DNA of 64,000 nt from Methanocella paludicola SANAE (lineage in GTDB: Archaea; Halobacteriota; Methanocellia; Methanocellales; Methanocellaceae). Positions within the stretch are counted from its first letter, which is position 1. Every line of letters starts with the position of its first letter. Position numbers and translations under genes: made by a program. The stretch is from NCBI RefSeq assembly GCF_000011005.1, contig NC_013665.1, positions 2,643,501 through 2,707,500 on the forward strand, written 5' to 3'. The notes beneath the pieces are model-generated. The model was not told the origin of the DNA. It saw only the letters and a list, made by a program, of their open reading frames with translations, and ran no database searches. Below, in pieces: positions 47,857 through 57,501 of the stretch.

Positions 47857-49046
47857 ACGGCGCTCTTCCTTATTTTTATCACAAGGTAGGCCACCAGCGG
47901 CACCATGAAGGCCAGCAGCCAGAGGAACGCCGTCGAAAGCGACGCCCGCTCGGCGAAGAATCCCACGGCGGGGAAGAGCACCAGGACGCCGGCGCTGGAG
48001 AGCTGGCTCTTGAACGCGGTTATCGTGGCCCTGTTCTCCGACGGCACCCGTGCGTTCACCAAATCGCTCACGATGGGCCAGAAGGCGACCACGAAGATAG
48101 TGCCCAGCCACAGCATGGGCACGCCCAGCGGGCTATTGAGATATGCGAGCAGCAGGTAAGCGCCGAAGATGATGCCCGGTATGATGACGATGAAGGTCTT
48201 TGCCGGGAGCCTGGCCAGCGCGTAGGAGTATTTGCCCCCGAGGGCGGCGAACAGCGAGTCCACCGCGAGGATGACGCCGATGGCGAAGACGGGTATGCCC
48301 ATCGTCTGGAAATACTTCTGGCAGTACATGTAGACGGTCATGTCCACCGTGGATATGACGGCGAAAAGCACCAGGACGTAGAGCACCAGAGGGCTGCCGG
48401 AGATGACCCTCAGGGACTCGCCGAATAGCCGGAGAACGCTCCTTTTCCGGCCGTTCACGACGACGCCCCTCGTCTCGGTGAAGAGGTAGGCCGGCACGAG
48501 GGCCGCCAGCATGATCAATATCCCGGCATAGTAGACGTTCTCGTAGCTGTTCTCCGCCAGGAAGCCCCCGACGAAGACGCCCAGAGCCGCCGCGATGAAG
48601 GCAAGCGCCAGGATGTTCCCGTAGATCTGCTTATAGCTTTCTCCCTTGCCAACGATGCGGCAACTTTCGTAGGTGATGGACTCCGAGGCCGAGTTATAGA
48701 GGACCCAGGAGATGGCGCCGAACACGAAGCTGGCCGAATAGCCCAGGAAGTCGCCCGATATGAGGATGAGCACGTAGCTCAGTATTTTCGTGACGATGCT
48801 CAGGTAGAGGCTCGCCTTTCTCCCGATCAGGTCGCCGATGGCCCCGGCCGGCAGCCCGAACAGCAGGTAGGCAAGCTGGTAGACCGACTCCACAAGGCCG
48901 ATCTGCACAAGGTCCAGGCCCCGGTAGCTCAGGAACAGCATCCAGATGCCCTTCTCGAGCATCGTGTTCATGAGCATCGTATAAACGTAGTTGAGCTGGA
49001 TGTTCCGCTCGATCTTCGACGTGAGCACGTCGACGCTAAGGGCCAT
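47853..49046 (-). CDS. Major facilitator superfamily transporter
   Basis: A 397-residue protein with 12 predicted helices. The helix 2-3 loop shows the MFS signature GLPAGAIGDLIGRKASLYLS. A short central loop (ETRGVVVNGRKRSVLRLFGE) separates the two six-helix halves. Substrate unknown; the sequence resembles drug/multidrug-type exporters of archaea and firmicutes. It stands alone and runs head-on into the rhodanese gene. Confidence 0.88.
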   Translation of the reverse strand: MALSVDVLTSKIERNIQLNYVYTMLMNTMLEKGIWMLFLSYRGLDLVQIGLVESVYQLAYLLFGLPAGAIGDLIGRKASLYLSIVTKILSYVLILISGDFLGYSASFVFGAISWVLYNSASESITYESCRIVGKGESYKQIYGNILALAFIAAALGVFVGGFLAENSYENVYYAGILIMLAALVPAYLFTETRGVVVNGRKRSVLRLFGESLRVISGSPLVLYVLVLFAVISTVDMTVYMYCQKYFQTMGIPVFAIGVILAVDSLFAALGGKYSYALARLPAKTFIVIIPGIIFGAYLLLAYLNSPLGVPMLWLGTIFVVAFWPIVSDLVNARVPSENRATITAFKSQLSSAGVLVLFPAVGFFAERASLSTAFLWLLAFMVPLVAYLVIKIRKSAV

Positions 49047-49110
49047 GGTAAAGCCAGAATATGTACCAAGACGTATAAAGCTTACTTAAAAAGGATAATA
49101 AGAAAAAGGA

Positions 49111-49332
49111 TTAAACTTCCTTGATAACGACCTGATTGCCCTTCTTGGGGGCGCTCAGCATGACCTTACGGCCGTTAGCCAGGACGATATTCCATGTCTC
49201 GTTATTCTTGTCGTTCGAGGTCATCGACATCGTCTTCGCTTCGAATCCCTGGGAGGTCAGGACGGCCCTTACGGCCGCTTCTCCGCCCTTGAACTTGCCG
49301 ACCGTTACGGTCTTATCGATCTTTCCAGCCAT
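49111..49332 (-). CDS. Small conserved-looking protein of unknown function
   Basis: A 73-residue, Lys-rich, predicted alpha/beta protein (KTVTVGKFKGGEAAVRAVLT, then a beta-rich half ending QVVIKEV). No cysteine, signal peptide or helix-turn-helix is present. Good codon use and a clear open frame favour a real gene. A perfect 20-bp palindrome sits 37 nt upstream and could control it. I do not recognise the family. Confidence 0.6.
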   Translation of the reverse strand: MAGKIDKTVTVGKFKGGEAAVRAVLTSQGFEAKTMSMTSNDKNNETWNIVLANGRKVMLSAPKKGNQVVIKEV

Positions 49333-49368
49333 TGCATCATCTTCTTTTTAAAGCTCGCCGGGCATATG

Positions 49369-49388
49369 GTGCCAACTAAAGTTGGCAC
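49369..49388. promoter_or_regulatory. Perfect 20-bp palindrome upstream of the small protein gene
   Basis: GTGCCAACTAAAGTTGGCAC is a 9-bp inverted repeat around AA, followed by a second overlapping inverted pair (TTGGC, ACGAA, GCCAA). It is 37 nt before the start of the minus-strand gene, at a place suited to an operator or a leader hairpin. Confidence 0.5.
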
Positions 49389-49613
49389 GAAGCCAAACTT
49401 AAAGCCTGCCCGACGATCGGACAATATACGCACAGTATGAGGGCTTAAACCTATCGCTCCCTTGCCGAAAAAATCAGCCTCTGCCGCAGATTCCAAAAGA
49501 TTTAATATGAAACTAACCATACGACTAAATACACCTATTTAGCACCCCAATGCTCAGTTATGCTCTGCCATGCTATGGCATAACAACGGTAGGTGTATAG
49601 GAGGCTTAGACTA

Positions 49614-50453
49614 ATGACCAAGAATATGACTAAAGCATTGTTGTTATTGCTTATGATCAGCATGGTCGTCGTCGCTATCAGCGGATGTACAACGTCCCCT
49701 GCCGTAACGCCGACGCCCGCGGCGAACGCGACCCCGACCGCGACGCCCGCGCAGAACATGACCCTGCTGACCCCCGGCACCCTGTATGTAGCGACGGAAG
49801 CGCACTACCCGCCGTTCGAGAACATTAACACGACCACGACCGCCTTCGAGGGCTTCGACATCGACGTCATGAACGAGATCGGCAAGGAGCTCGGGCTTAA
49901 CGTGACGTACTCGGACCAGGCGTTCGACACCATCATCACCGGCGTCCAGGCCAAGAAGTTCGACTGCGCCATATCGGCGTTCACCATAACCCCGAAGAGG
50001 CAGGAGACCATCGACTTCACCGACTGGTACTACGAGTCCCCGGGACAGGCCATCAGCGTCAGGGCAGGCGAGACCGCCATTAAGAACGCCTCCGACATCG
50101 TCGGAAAGAAGGTAGGCGTCCAGATGGGCACGGTCGGCCAGGACGCAGTCAAGGCGTACCCGAACGTCAGCGCTGAGGATGTCAAGGCATACGCGACCAT
50201 GAACGAGGCCTTCATGGCCCTGAAGAAGGGCGAGGTCGACGCCGTCGTCGGCGACCAGCCCGTCTCCGAGCCGTACATCAAGAACTATCCGGGCGACTAC
50301 AAGTTCATCGGCGAGCCCCTGACGGCCACCGAATACTTCGGCATCGTCGTGAACAAGGACAACCCAGGCCTGACCGCCGCCATAAACCAGGCCCTCGCCA
50401 AGATGAAGGCCGACGGCAGGCTGCAGAAGTTCCACGACAAGTGGTTCGAGTAA
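49614..50453 (+). CDS. Amino acid ABC transporter substrate-binding lipoprotein
   Basis: A 279-residue type-3 solute-binding protein. The signal peptide ends in a lipobox AISGC, so it is lipid-anchored outside the cell. A Thr/Pro linker is followed by two-lobe binding-domain motifs GTLYVATEAHYPPFE, GFDIDVMNEIGKELGL, FTITPKRQETIDFTDWYY and VGVQMGTVGQD. It likely binds a polar amino acid such as glutamine or arginine. GGAGG 9 nt upstream fixes ATG 49614. The permease and ATPase genes follow downstream. Confidence 0.93.
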   Translation: MTKNMTKALLLLLMISMVVVAISGCTTSPAVTPTPAANATPTATPAQNMTLLTPGTLYVATEAHYPPFENINTTTTAFEGFDIDVMNEIGKELGLNVTYSDQAFDTIITGVQAKKFDCAISAFTITPKRQETIDFTDWYYESPGQAISVRAGETAIKNASDIVGKKVGVQMGTVGQDAVKAYPNVSAEDVKAYATMNEAFMALKKGEVDAVVGDQPVSEPYIKNYPGDYKFIGEPLTATEYFGIVVNKDNPGLTAAINQALAKMKADGRLQKFHDKWFE

Positions 50454-50460
50454 ATTATCC

Positions 50461-50490
50461 GGGGCACGTCATAGCACGCGCCCCTTTACT
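50461..50490 (+). terminator. Hairpin with T-rich tail after the binding-protein gene
   Basis: GGGGC at 50461 pairs with GCCCC at 50480-50484, followed by TTTACTTTT. It could partly end transcription so that more binding protein than permease is made. Confidence 0.5.
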
Positions 50491-50588
50491 TTTATAAAAC
50501 AAGCATAGAGTGATTATTATTCAATAGATGCCGAATAAAAAAACTTTTTAACGGTTGGGTGTGTACTAACTAACTTGTTAATCAAATG

Positions 50589-50611
50589 AGGGGCGCTATC
50601 AAGCCGCCCCT
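50589..50611 (+). promoter_or_regulatory. Second GC hairpin in the permease leader
   Basis: AGGGGCG at 50589-50595 pairs with CGCCCCT at 50605-50611, 28 nt before the permease start. Its stem resembles that of the hairpin at 50461, so the two may be alternative or repeated control structures. Confidence 0.4.
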
Positions 50612-50638
50612 ATTGTAAAAATGTTGCGGTGATGGGGT

Positions 50639-51963
50639 TTGAACAGAAGAAATGGATCGTTGTGGGCATTAATACTGATATTATTGATGATTATCCCGGC
50701 CTTTTCCGTGCCGGCCGTCTCCCAGGGCGAGAACGTGATAATCACTATAAACATTAAGGATTACATGCTTCGGTCGGTGCCGAACGCCTCAGTATCCGTG
50801 GACGGCAGCTATATCGGCACCACGGACGCCGACGGCGTCATCATAGTATCCAGCTTCACCGCCGGCATGCATAATATCACCGCGTCAGCGCCGGGGCTCA
50901 CTGAGCGCACCGCCGAAAGAGAGTTCATCAACGGGGAGAACGTCAACGTCCAGCTCAACAGGGAGAGCACGGTAAGCGACCCTGACATCGTTACTTTCAT
51001 CGTACTCGACAGCGGCACGTCGCAGAGCAAGCTCGCGGGCGCCTCGGTCTACATCGACGGCGTCGAGATAGGCAAGACGGACACGAAGGACGGGAAGGTC
51101 CAGTTCCTGGTCCCGCAGGGCATCCACCGGGTGAAGGTCTCAAAGAACGGCTGGCAGGATAACGAGACCGTCATGGAGATCGCACCGGGCGCGACCTACA
51201 CGATGACCCTGGCGACGGCGGGAAAATTCTCCATCTTCAATTTCAACCTGTTCACCTATGCCCTCGGAAAAGAGGTCACCAGAGGTTTGCTCGTGACCAT
51301 TCAGCTATCGCTCGTGGCCATGTCCATCGGCCTCGTCATCGGCCTCGTCATGGGGCTCGGCAGGGTCTCGACGAACTTCCTGTTCAGGGCCGTCGCCTCG
51401 ATATACGTCGAGGGCATTCGCGGCCTGCCCATCCTGTTACAGTTACTTTTCGTCAACTTCGGCCTTCCGTTCCTGATATCGGACCTGACGGGCGGCCAGT
51501 TCAACATCGACGGTTTCACCGCCTGCGTCATCGCCCTGTCCATCAACAGCGGCGCCTACATGGGCGAGATCTTCAAGGGCGGCATCGAGGCCGTCCACAA
51601 GGGCCAGATGGAGGCGGCCAGGTCCCTTGGCCTGTCCTACAACCAGTCGATGCTCTTCATCATCCTGCCCCAGGCCTTCAAGATCGTGCTCCCAACGCTG
51701 GGCAACGAGTTCATCGCGCTCATCAAGGACTCATCGATAGGCATGGTCATCTCCGTCATGGAGGTCGTCTGGTGGTCCAAGTCCATTGGCGCCGAGTACT
51801 ATAACACGTTCACCCCGCTCCTTGCGGCGGGCATGGTGTACCTCTGTATCACCATACCGCTGGGCAGGGCCGTGCAGTACATCGAGAAGAAGTACAGCGT
51901 CCAGAATACCAGGACGACGGAGAAGGCCAAGAAAAAGGCTAAGCCCATCAGGGAGGACACGGC

Positions 51964-51967
<4 letters not shown>
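50639..51967 (+). CDS. Amino acid ABC permease fused to two N-terminal PEGA-like domains
   Basis: A 442-residue protein starting at TTG 50639 (GGTGATGGGG upstream). A signal-type helix (residues 8-28) is followed by two PEGA/carboxypeptidase-regulatory-like beta domains (about 35-110 and 115-190; [19 protein letters not shown]). A HisM/GlnP-type permease follows, with about five helices and the EAA loop [20 protein letters not shown]. Normal permeases of this family are about 220 residues and lack the outer domains. They may hold the binding protein or contact the cell wall. The last 4 nt overlap the ATPase gene (ATGA). Confidence 0.88.
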
Positions 51968-52701
<734 letters not shown>

Positions 52702-52755
52702 GGTCCTTCCTATTTTTTACTGTTCATAGCTTTACGCCATATACCCTATTTTTTA

Positions 52756-53071
52756 AGTCACTAAGCTTACAGAGGCACTATTTTCACCACAATGGCACTA
52801 AGCGCACTGAGTTTCACAAAGCTTTCTTTTAGATGGAGGTCACTAAGGCCACAGAGCAGGCTTTTTGGGTTAAGAGGCACGAAGGGGACGATGACACGAT
52901 GGCAAAAAGTGCTCTTGTTCATCCCATTGTGCCATTGTATCCTTTGTGCCCTATCGCCAATGAACCGGGCTTTGTGACCTCTGTGCCTCCATATAAAAGA
53001 AATCTTTGTGAGCCTTCGTGAACTCCGTGCCATTGTGGTGAAAAATAGTGCCTCCGTCAGCTTAGTGCCTC
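52756..53071. repeat. Large imperfect inverted repeat (intergenic hairpin family, copy 2)
   Basis: The outer 43 nt (52756-52798) match the reverse complement of 53028-53071 with only a few mismatches and one indel. The inner parts pair less well, through words such as CACAAAG, TTTCTTTTA, ATGGAGG and CACAGAG. The whole region is built from CTTTGTG/CACAAAG and CACTAAG-like words, so the RNA could fold into one long hairpin. No transposase and no convincing open frame lie inside. It fills most of the 463 nt between glnQ and the next gene. Confidence 0.8.
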
Positions 53072-53164
53072 AAGAAGAGGCCCACCGTATAAAAAACCTT
53101 ACTAAAAATTTTTAAACGATGAACTCGTATAGGGTTAATAAGGTTTATTTGTGTGGAGTATGGC

Positions 53165-53410
53165 ATGAACGGCATCCTCGAGGCGGGCCTCGTCCTTTCG
53201 CTGATATTTCTACTGCTGGCTGTCGATTTTATGATATGGATGATGGGCACGCTGTTCCTGCTTGGCCTGCTGGGCTGGCACCCGCCCGGGTGGCTCGCGA
53301 GCCCGGTGGCGCACGGGGTCAATACGGCAATGGCGGCCGCCGGAGGCGCGCTGGCCGTCGCCACGCCCATACTGGTCGACCTGGCGTTAAAAAAGACCAT
53401 GATCATATGA
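53165..53410 (+). CDS. Small two-helix membrane protein
   Basis: An 81-residue protein with two strongly hydrophobic segments (about 5-38 and 48-74) and a KKTM end. GGAG 6 nt before ATG 53165 supports this start over GTG 53153. No family is recognised. It stands between the inverted repeat and the regulator gene. Confidence 0.5.
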   Translation: MNGILEAGLVLSLIFLLLAVDFMIWMMGTLFLLGLLGWHPPGWLASPVAHGVNTAMAAAGGALAVATPILVDLALKKTMII

Positions 53411-53436
53411 TCACAGTTCACCTTTTCCAAAATTTA

Positions 53437-53475
53437 TCGACAATTGTCGATGCATACTACTAAAAAATTTATATA
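53437..53475 (+). promoter_or_regulatory. Palindrome and TATA box of the HMGS-operon regulator
   Basis: TCGACAATTGTCGA (53437-53450) is a perfect 14-bp palindrome. TTTATATA (53468-53475) lies 24 nt before ATG 53499, which predicts a leaderless transcript. The palindrome just upstream of the TATA box is a candidate operator for self-regulation. Confidence 0.6.
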
Positions 53476-53498
53476 CCAGAATCGCCTTTTAAGCGCTG

Positions 53499-54215
53499 AT
53501 GCAGAGCAACATCGTCGACCTCAGGGCGAGGCTCGCCGAGAAGATGGCGGGCGAGATAACCCTCTCCGGCAACCCGGGCGAGACCATAAAAAAATGGCGC
53601 AAGAGTTTTGAAGTCTCACAGATCGACCTCGCGAACGCCATCGAGGTGTCGCCTTCCGTGATAAGCGACTACGAGAGCGGCCGGAGAAAGTCCCCCGGGA
53701 CGACGATAATCAGCAAGATCGTGGAGGCCATGCTCGACATCGACGAGAAGGCCGGGTCCCGCAAGATCCGGGCGTACGAGAGCATGCTGTCCATCGCGAA
53801 CTCGAACGTCATACTCGACATTCACGAGTACCGCTCGCCCGTGCCCCTGGAGAAGTTCGCCAGGCTCATCGAGGCGGAGCATATCTCGGGAAGCATGGAC
53901 CGGCACATCAACGGCTACACGATCATCGACAGCATCAACGCTATTCTACAACTGTCCTCCGAAGAATTCTACCGGCTGTACGGCTGGAGCACGGAAAGGG
54001 CCCTCATCTTTTGTAACGTGAGCACGGGCCGCTCGCCCATGGTGGCGCTCCGCGTGTCCACGCTCAAGCCCGCCGCCGTGGTGCTCCACGGCCTGGAGGC
54101 CTCGAAGATCGACCCGGTGGCTAAAAAAATAGCGGAAGTGGAGACGTTCCCGCTCATTGCCAGCCGGATGGACATAGACACAATGATCAGCATACTAAAG
54201 GGATTGAAAGAATGA
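53499..54215 (+). CDS. Archaeal HTH regulator of the mevalonate-entry operon
   Basis: A 238-residue protein with an XRE-type helix-turn-helix (about 28-85; [20 protein letters not shown], then [11 protein letters not shown]) and a C-terminal domain (about 100-238) of the kind found in the archaeal COG1709-like regulators, possibly ligand-binding ([20 protein letters not shown]). Its stop overlaps the HMG-CoA synthase start by 4 nt, so it very likely controls this operon in response to a pathway compound. Target and signal are inferred. Confidence 0.82.
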   Translation: MQSNIVDLRARLAEKMAGEITLSGNPGETIKKWRKSFEVSQIDLANAIEVSPSVISDYESGRRKSPGTTIISKIVEAMLDIDEKAGSRKIRAYESMLSIANSNVILDIHEYRSPVPLEKFARLIEAEHISGSMDRHINGYTIIDSINAILQLSSEEFYRLYGWSTERALIFCNVSTGRSPMVALRVSTLKPAAVVLHGLEASKIDPVAKKIAEVETFPLIASRMDIDTMISILKGLKE

Positions 54216-55255
54216 CACTAGGGATCAGCGCATACGGAGCATACGTTCCGCGGTACCGCATCAAGGTCGACGAGATCGCGAAGGTCTGGGGCGACGATGC
54301 GGACGACTACAAGAACGGCTTAATGGTAACAGAGAAGTCAGTGCCGGACATGGACGAGGACACCGCCACGATCGCGGTCGAGGCCGCGAGGAACGCCATA
54401 CTGAGGGGAGCGGACCCGAAGAAGATCGGCGCCATCTACGTGGGCTCGGAGAGCCACCCGTACGCCGTGAAACCGACCGCCACGATCGTGGCAGCGGCGA
54501 TAGGCGCGGGCCCGAACATGACCGCCGCGGACTTCGAGTTCGCCTGCAAGGCGGGCACTGCGGCCGTCCAGACCTGCATGGGCGTCGTCTCGGCGGGGAT
54601 CGCCGAGACGGCGATGGCCATCGGGGCGGACGTATCGCAGGGAGCCCCCGGAGACGCGCTGGAGTACACGGCCGCGGCCGGCGGAGCCGCGTTCGTCATC
54701 GGCAAGACCGACCTCATCGCGACCATCAACCACACGTGCTCATTCACGACCGACACTCCGGACTTCTGGAGGAGAGAGGGCGCGGACTACCCGAGGCACG
54801 GCGGCAGGTTCACGGGCGACCCGGGATATTTCAAGCACGTCCTCTCGGCGTCGAAGATGATGCTGGAGAAGGCCGGCACGAAGCCCTCCGACTATAATTA
54901 TGCGGTGTTCCACCAGCCCAACGGCAAGTTCCCGACCAGGGCCGCCCAGACGCTGGGGTTCACCAAAGAGCAAATAAAACAAGGCCTGACCTGCCCGAAG
55001 ATGGGCAACACGTACTCGGGCGCCAGCATGGTGGGCCTGTCGGCAGTACTGGACGTCGCTAAGCCTGGCGACCGGGTGTTCGTCACCTCGTTCGGCTCGG
55101 GCGCGGGCAGCGACTCGTTCGACATAACGGTCACGGACCGCATCACGAAGGTACAGGACCTGGCGCAGAAGACGTGGGACTACATCAAGGACGCGAAGTA
55201 CATCGACTACGCCACGTATGCGAAGCACAAGGGCAAGATCAAGGTGGACAGCTAA
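54212..55255 (+). CDS. Hydroxymethylglutaryl-CoA synthase
   Basis: A 347-residue archaeal-type HMG-CoA synthase of the thiolase superfamily. The nucleophile Cys is in [13 protein letters not shown], the catalytic His in FHQPNGKFP, and [11 protein letters not shown] is also present. It condenses acetyl-CoA with acetoacetyl-CoA, the committed step to mevalonate and archaeal isoprenoid lipids and dolichol. In methanogens this enzyme forms a channelling complex with thiolase and a DUF35 protein, exactly the two genes that follow. Confidence 0.95.
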   Translation: MTLGISAYGAYVPRYRIKVDEIAKVWGDDADDYKNGLMVTEKSVPDMDEDTATIAVEAARNAILRGADPKKIGAIYVGSESHPYAVKPTATIVAAAIGAGPNMTAADFEFACKAGTAAVQTCMGVVSAGIAETAMAIGADVSQGAPGDALEYTAAAGGAAFVIGKTDLIATINHTCSFTTDTPDFWRREGADYPRHGGRFTGDPGYFKHVLSASKMMLEKAGTKPSDYNYAVFHQPNGKFPTRAAQTLGFTKEQIKQGLTCPKMGNTYSGASMVGLSAVLDVAKPGDRVFVTSFGSGAGSDSFDITVTDRITKVQDLAQKTWDYIKDAKYIDYATYAKHKGKIKVDS

Positions 55256-55267
55256 GGGGTGACAAAA

Positions 55268-56446
55268 ATGAGAGATGTTGCAATCATAGGCGTCGGATGT
55301 ACCAAGTTCGGCGAGATGTGGGAGAGGTCTTTCAGGGATATCGTCGTGGAGGCCGGCGCGCAGGCCATCGGCGACGCGAAGCTGAACGGCGAGGAGATCG
55401 AGGCCATGTACGTGGGTAACATGAGCGGCGGCCAGTTCGTGAGCCAGGAGCACATCGGCTCCCTCATCGCGGACTTCACCGGGCTGGCGTCGACGTTCCA
55501 CATACCGGCCACGAGGGTCGAGGCGGCGTGCGCCTCGGGCGGCCTGGCGTTAAGGAACGCCATCATAGCCGTCGCCTCGGGCTACCACGACGTGGTCGTT
55601 GCCGCGGGGGTCGAGAAGATGACGGACGTCGAGACGGGCGTGACCGTGGACGCGCTGGCGTCGGCGGCGGACCGCGAGTGGGAGGGCTTCATGGGGGCAA
55701 CCTTCCCCGCGCTGTACGCCATGGTCGCCAGGCTTCACATGCACCGCTATGGCACGACCCGGGACCAGCTCGCCCAGGTGGCCGTGAAGAACCACCACAA
55801 CGCGGTGAACAACCCGAGGGCCCAGTTCAGGAACGAGATCACGCTTGACACGGTCAAGAACGCAACGATGGTCTCGGACCCGTTCACATTATTCGACTGC
55901 TCTCCGATAACGGACGGCGCGGCGGCCGTAATAGTCGCCCCCGCCGAGGACGCGAAGAAGTACACGGACAGCCCCGTCTACGTGCTCGGCTCGGGCCAGG
56001 CGACTGACACGATATCGCTGCACAACAGGGCAGACTTCTGCACCTTTGGCGCCAGCGTCGCGGCGGGCCAGAGGGCCTACGAGATGGCCCACGTTACCCC
56101 GAATGACATCGACCTCTGCGAGGTGCACGACTGCTTCACCATCGCGGAAATACTCGCCATCGAGGACCTGGGATTCTTCAAGAAGGGCCAGGGCGGCCCG
56201 GCCACGCTGGCGGGCGAGACGGCCATCGGCGGCAAGATCCCCATCAACACGTCGGGCGGCCTGAAGGCGTGCGGCCACCCCGTGGGCGCCACCGGCATCA
56301 AGCAGGCCGTGGAGTGCGTCGAGCAGCTAAGAGGCACGGCCGGCAAGAGGCAGGTCGACGGCGCAAAGATCGCCATGACCCACAACGTGGGAGGCACCGG
56401 CGGCACGGCAGTGTGCCACATATTCTCGAACGAGAGGAGGAAGTAA
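55268..56446 (+). CDS. Acetoacetyl-CoA thiolase
   Basis: A 392-residue thiolase with active-site Cys in [16 protein letters not shown], His in [12 protein letters not shown] and the second Cys/His region [14 protein letters not shown]. It makes acetoacetyl-CoA from two acetyl-CoA. ATG 55268 has GGGGTGA 5 nt upstream and is preferred over GTG 55259. It lies between the HMG-CoA synthase and DUF35 genes, as in other archaea, where the unfavourable thiolase step is driven by direct transfer to HMGS. Confidence 0.95.
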   Translation: MRDVAIIGVGCTKFGEMWERSFRDIVVEAGAQAIGDAKLNGEEIEAMYVGNMSGGQFVSQEHIGSLIADFTGLASTFHIPATRVEAACASGGLALRNAIIAVASGYHDVVVAAGVEKMTDVETGVTVDALASAADREWEGFMGATFPALYAMVARLHMHRYGTTRDQLAQVAVKNHHNAVNNPRAQFRNEITLDTVKNATMVSDPFTLFDCSPITDGAAAVIVAPAEDAKKYTDSPVYVLGSGQATDTISLHNRADFCTFGASVAAGQRAYEMAHVTPNDIDLCEVHDCFTIAEILAIEDLGFFKKGQGGPATLAGETAIGGKIPINTSGGLKACGHPVGATGIKQAVECVEQLRGTAGKRQVDGAKIAMTHNVGGTGGTAVCHIFSNERRK

Positions 56447-56447
56447 C

Positions 56448-56837
56448 ATGGGAGTCCCAAGATTCTGGAGAGAGATACCGGCCCGCTATAATCTGATCGG
56501 CTCGAAGTGCGAGACCTGCGGCGCCTTTTATTTCCCGCCCCGGCGGTTCTGCCCCGAGTGCAGGCGCCAGGGCAAGATGGCCCCGTACCAGTTCAAGGGC
56601 ACCGGCGAGGTCGTCACGTACACGACCATCTACACGCCCGGCGATTCCTGGATCGGCGGCAAGCCCTACGTGCTCGCCATCGTGAAGCTCGACGAGGGCC
56701 CGCACCTTACCACCCAGGTCATCTGCGACCCGGCAGAGGTCAAGATCGGCATGCGGGTCAAGAAGGTGTTCCGCAAGATCGGCGAGGACGGCGATAAGGG
56801 CATGATCCACTACGGTACGAAGTTCGTGCCGGCGTAA
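56448..56837 (+). CDS. DUF35 zinc-ribbon/OB-fold scaffold protein
   Basis: A 129-residue protein with a zinc ribbon (CETCG and CPECRRQG) followed by an OB fold (GTGEVVTYTTIYTP, then PYVLAIVKLDEGP). It is the third member of the archaeal thiolase/HMG-CoA synthase complex, where DUF35 bridges the two enzymes and shares the CoA-binding site. It begins 1 nt after the thiolase stop. Confidence 0.94.
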   Translation: MGVPRFWREIPARYNLIGSKCETCGAFYFPPRRFCPECRRQGKMAPYQFKGTGEVVTYTTIYTPGDSWIGGKPYVLAIVKLDEGPHLTTQVICDPAEVKIGMRVKKVFRKIGEDGDKGMIHYGTKFVPA

Positions 56838-56862
56838 GGGGCTCGCATAAGCCCCCTTTTTT
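56838..56862 (+). terminator. Hairpin terminator after the mevalonate-entry operon
   Basis: GGGGCT (56838-56843) pairs with AGCCCC (56850-56855) across a 6-nt loop and is followed by a T6 run, directly after the DUF35 stop. Confidence 0.75.
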
Positions 56863-56877
56863 ATTTCCCTGTCAAGG

Positions 56878-57055
56878 CCCTCAAAAAAAATAAGCTTTCT
56901 CAAAGACGATTTCAGCCACCAAGCGACTCAAAGCCGGCTCCAAGCTACACCAGGATTTTTTAAAAAGTTCTAAGATATCTTCGTGTAACTTCAGGCATGC
57001 TTCGAGGCCTTCGTGGCTGAAAAAAGTCTTCGTGCGCTCTTATTATTTTTTGAGG
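56878..57055. repeat. Imperfect inverted repeat (intergenic hairpin family, copy 3)
   Basis: The left part (CCTCAAAAAAAATAAG, then TTTCAGCCAC) is complementary to the right part (GTGGCTGAAA, then CTTATTATTTTTTGAGG). The right arm nearly repeats that of the element at 35877-36009, including TTCGTGGCTGAAA and GCGCTCTTATT. In both places the right arm ends at the stop codon of a minus-strand gene. Confidence 0.7.
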
Positions 57056-57408
57056 AGCTTAATTGTTTCAGCCACGACCTCCTTTTGCCCTTTATACATC
57101 TCCACCAGGCCGGCGGCCTCGACCTCGCTGCCGGGCTTCGTGGCGTTGGCGGCCTCGAAGGCGCCGCTTCCCGCGGGCACGAAGACGTCCAGGGGCCCGG
57201 CGGAAGTCTTAACGCAAAGAATAACGTGGCCGCCCTGGTAGGTGTTCTCCTTAGCCAGCACCAGCCCGGTCACCGTTACTCTTGCGCCCTCGGGAGAGTC
57301 ATACGAGTAGGGGGCGCTGGCGCCCGTCAGCAGGAACAGGGCGCCGATGGCCACGAGAGAAAGGGCTAATATGACGATGGTAGCCAGCTCTTCATTCTGC
57401 AAGCGCAT
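57043..57408 (-). CDS. Membrane-anchored OB-fold-like protein
   Basis: A 121-residue protein. One N-terminal transmembrane helix (about 9-29, TIVILALSLVAIGALFLLTG) is followed by an outer beta-rich domain reading like a small OB fold (VTVTGLVLAKENTYQGGHVI, then EVEAAGLVEMYKGQKEVVAE). It may be a nucleic-acid-binding-like or ssDNA-like fold used outside the membrane; function unknown. I chose ATG 57408 over TTG 57417. The 3' end runs into the inverted repeat. Confidence 0.7.
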   Translation of the reverse strand: MRLQNEELATIVILALSLVAIGALFLLTGASAPYSYDSPEGARVTVTGLVLAKENTYQGGHVILCVKTSAGPLDVFVPAGSGAFEAANATKPGSEVEAAGLVEMYKGQKEVVAETIKLLKK

Positions 57409-57501
57409 GATGGACAATAGACGTCAAAGCAGATAATTGTTTTCATCAGCGTGAAATAATTCAAATATATATAACGTTTTATCGGGCATATCTTCGTTCA
57501 T

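Noticed and set aside
49305-49520. A 71-codon open frame on the minus strand overlapping the small gene at 49111-49332
   Set aside because: It shares bases with a better-supported gene, spans the palindrome and AT-rich intergenic sequence, and has no RBS or family pattern.
52756-53071. CRISPR array or insertion sequence at the CTTTGTG-rich repeat
   Set aside because: Units are not evenly spaced and have no unique spacers; there is no transposase frame. The structure is one large imperfect palindrome.
53400-53413. Palindrome TGATCATATGATCA at the end of the small membrane protein gene
   Set aside because: It overlaps the stop codon and is short and AT-rich; it may be chance, and the TCGACAATTGTCGA site is better placed for control.
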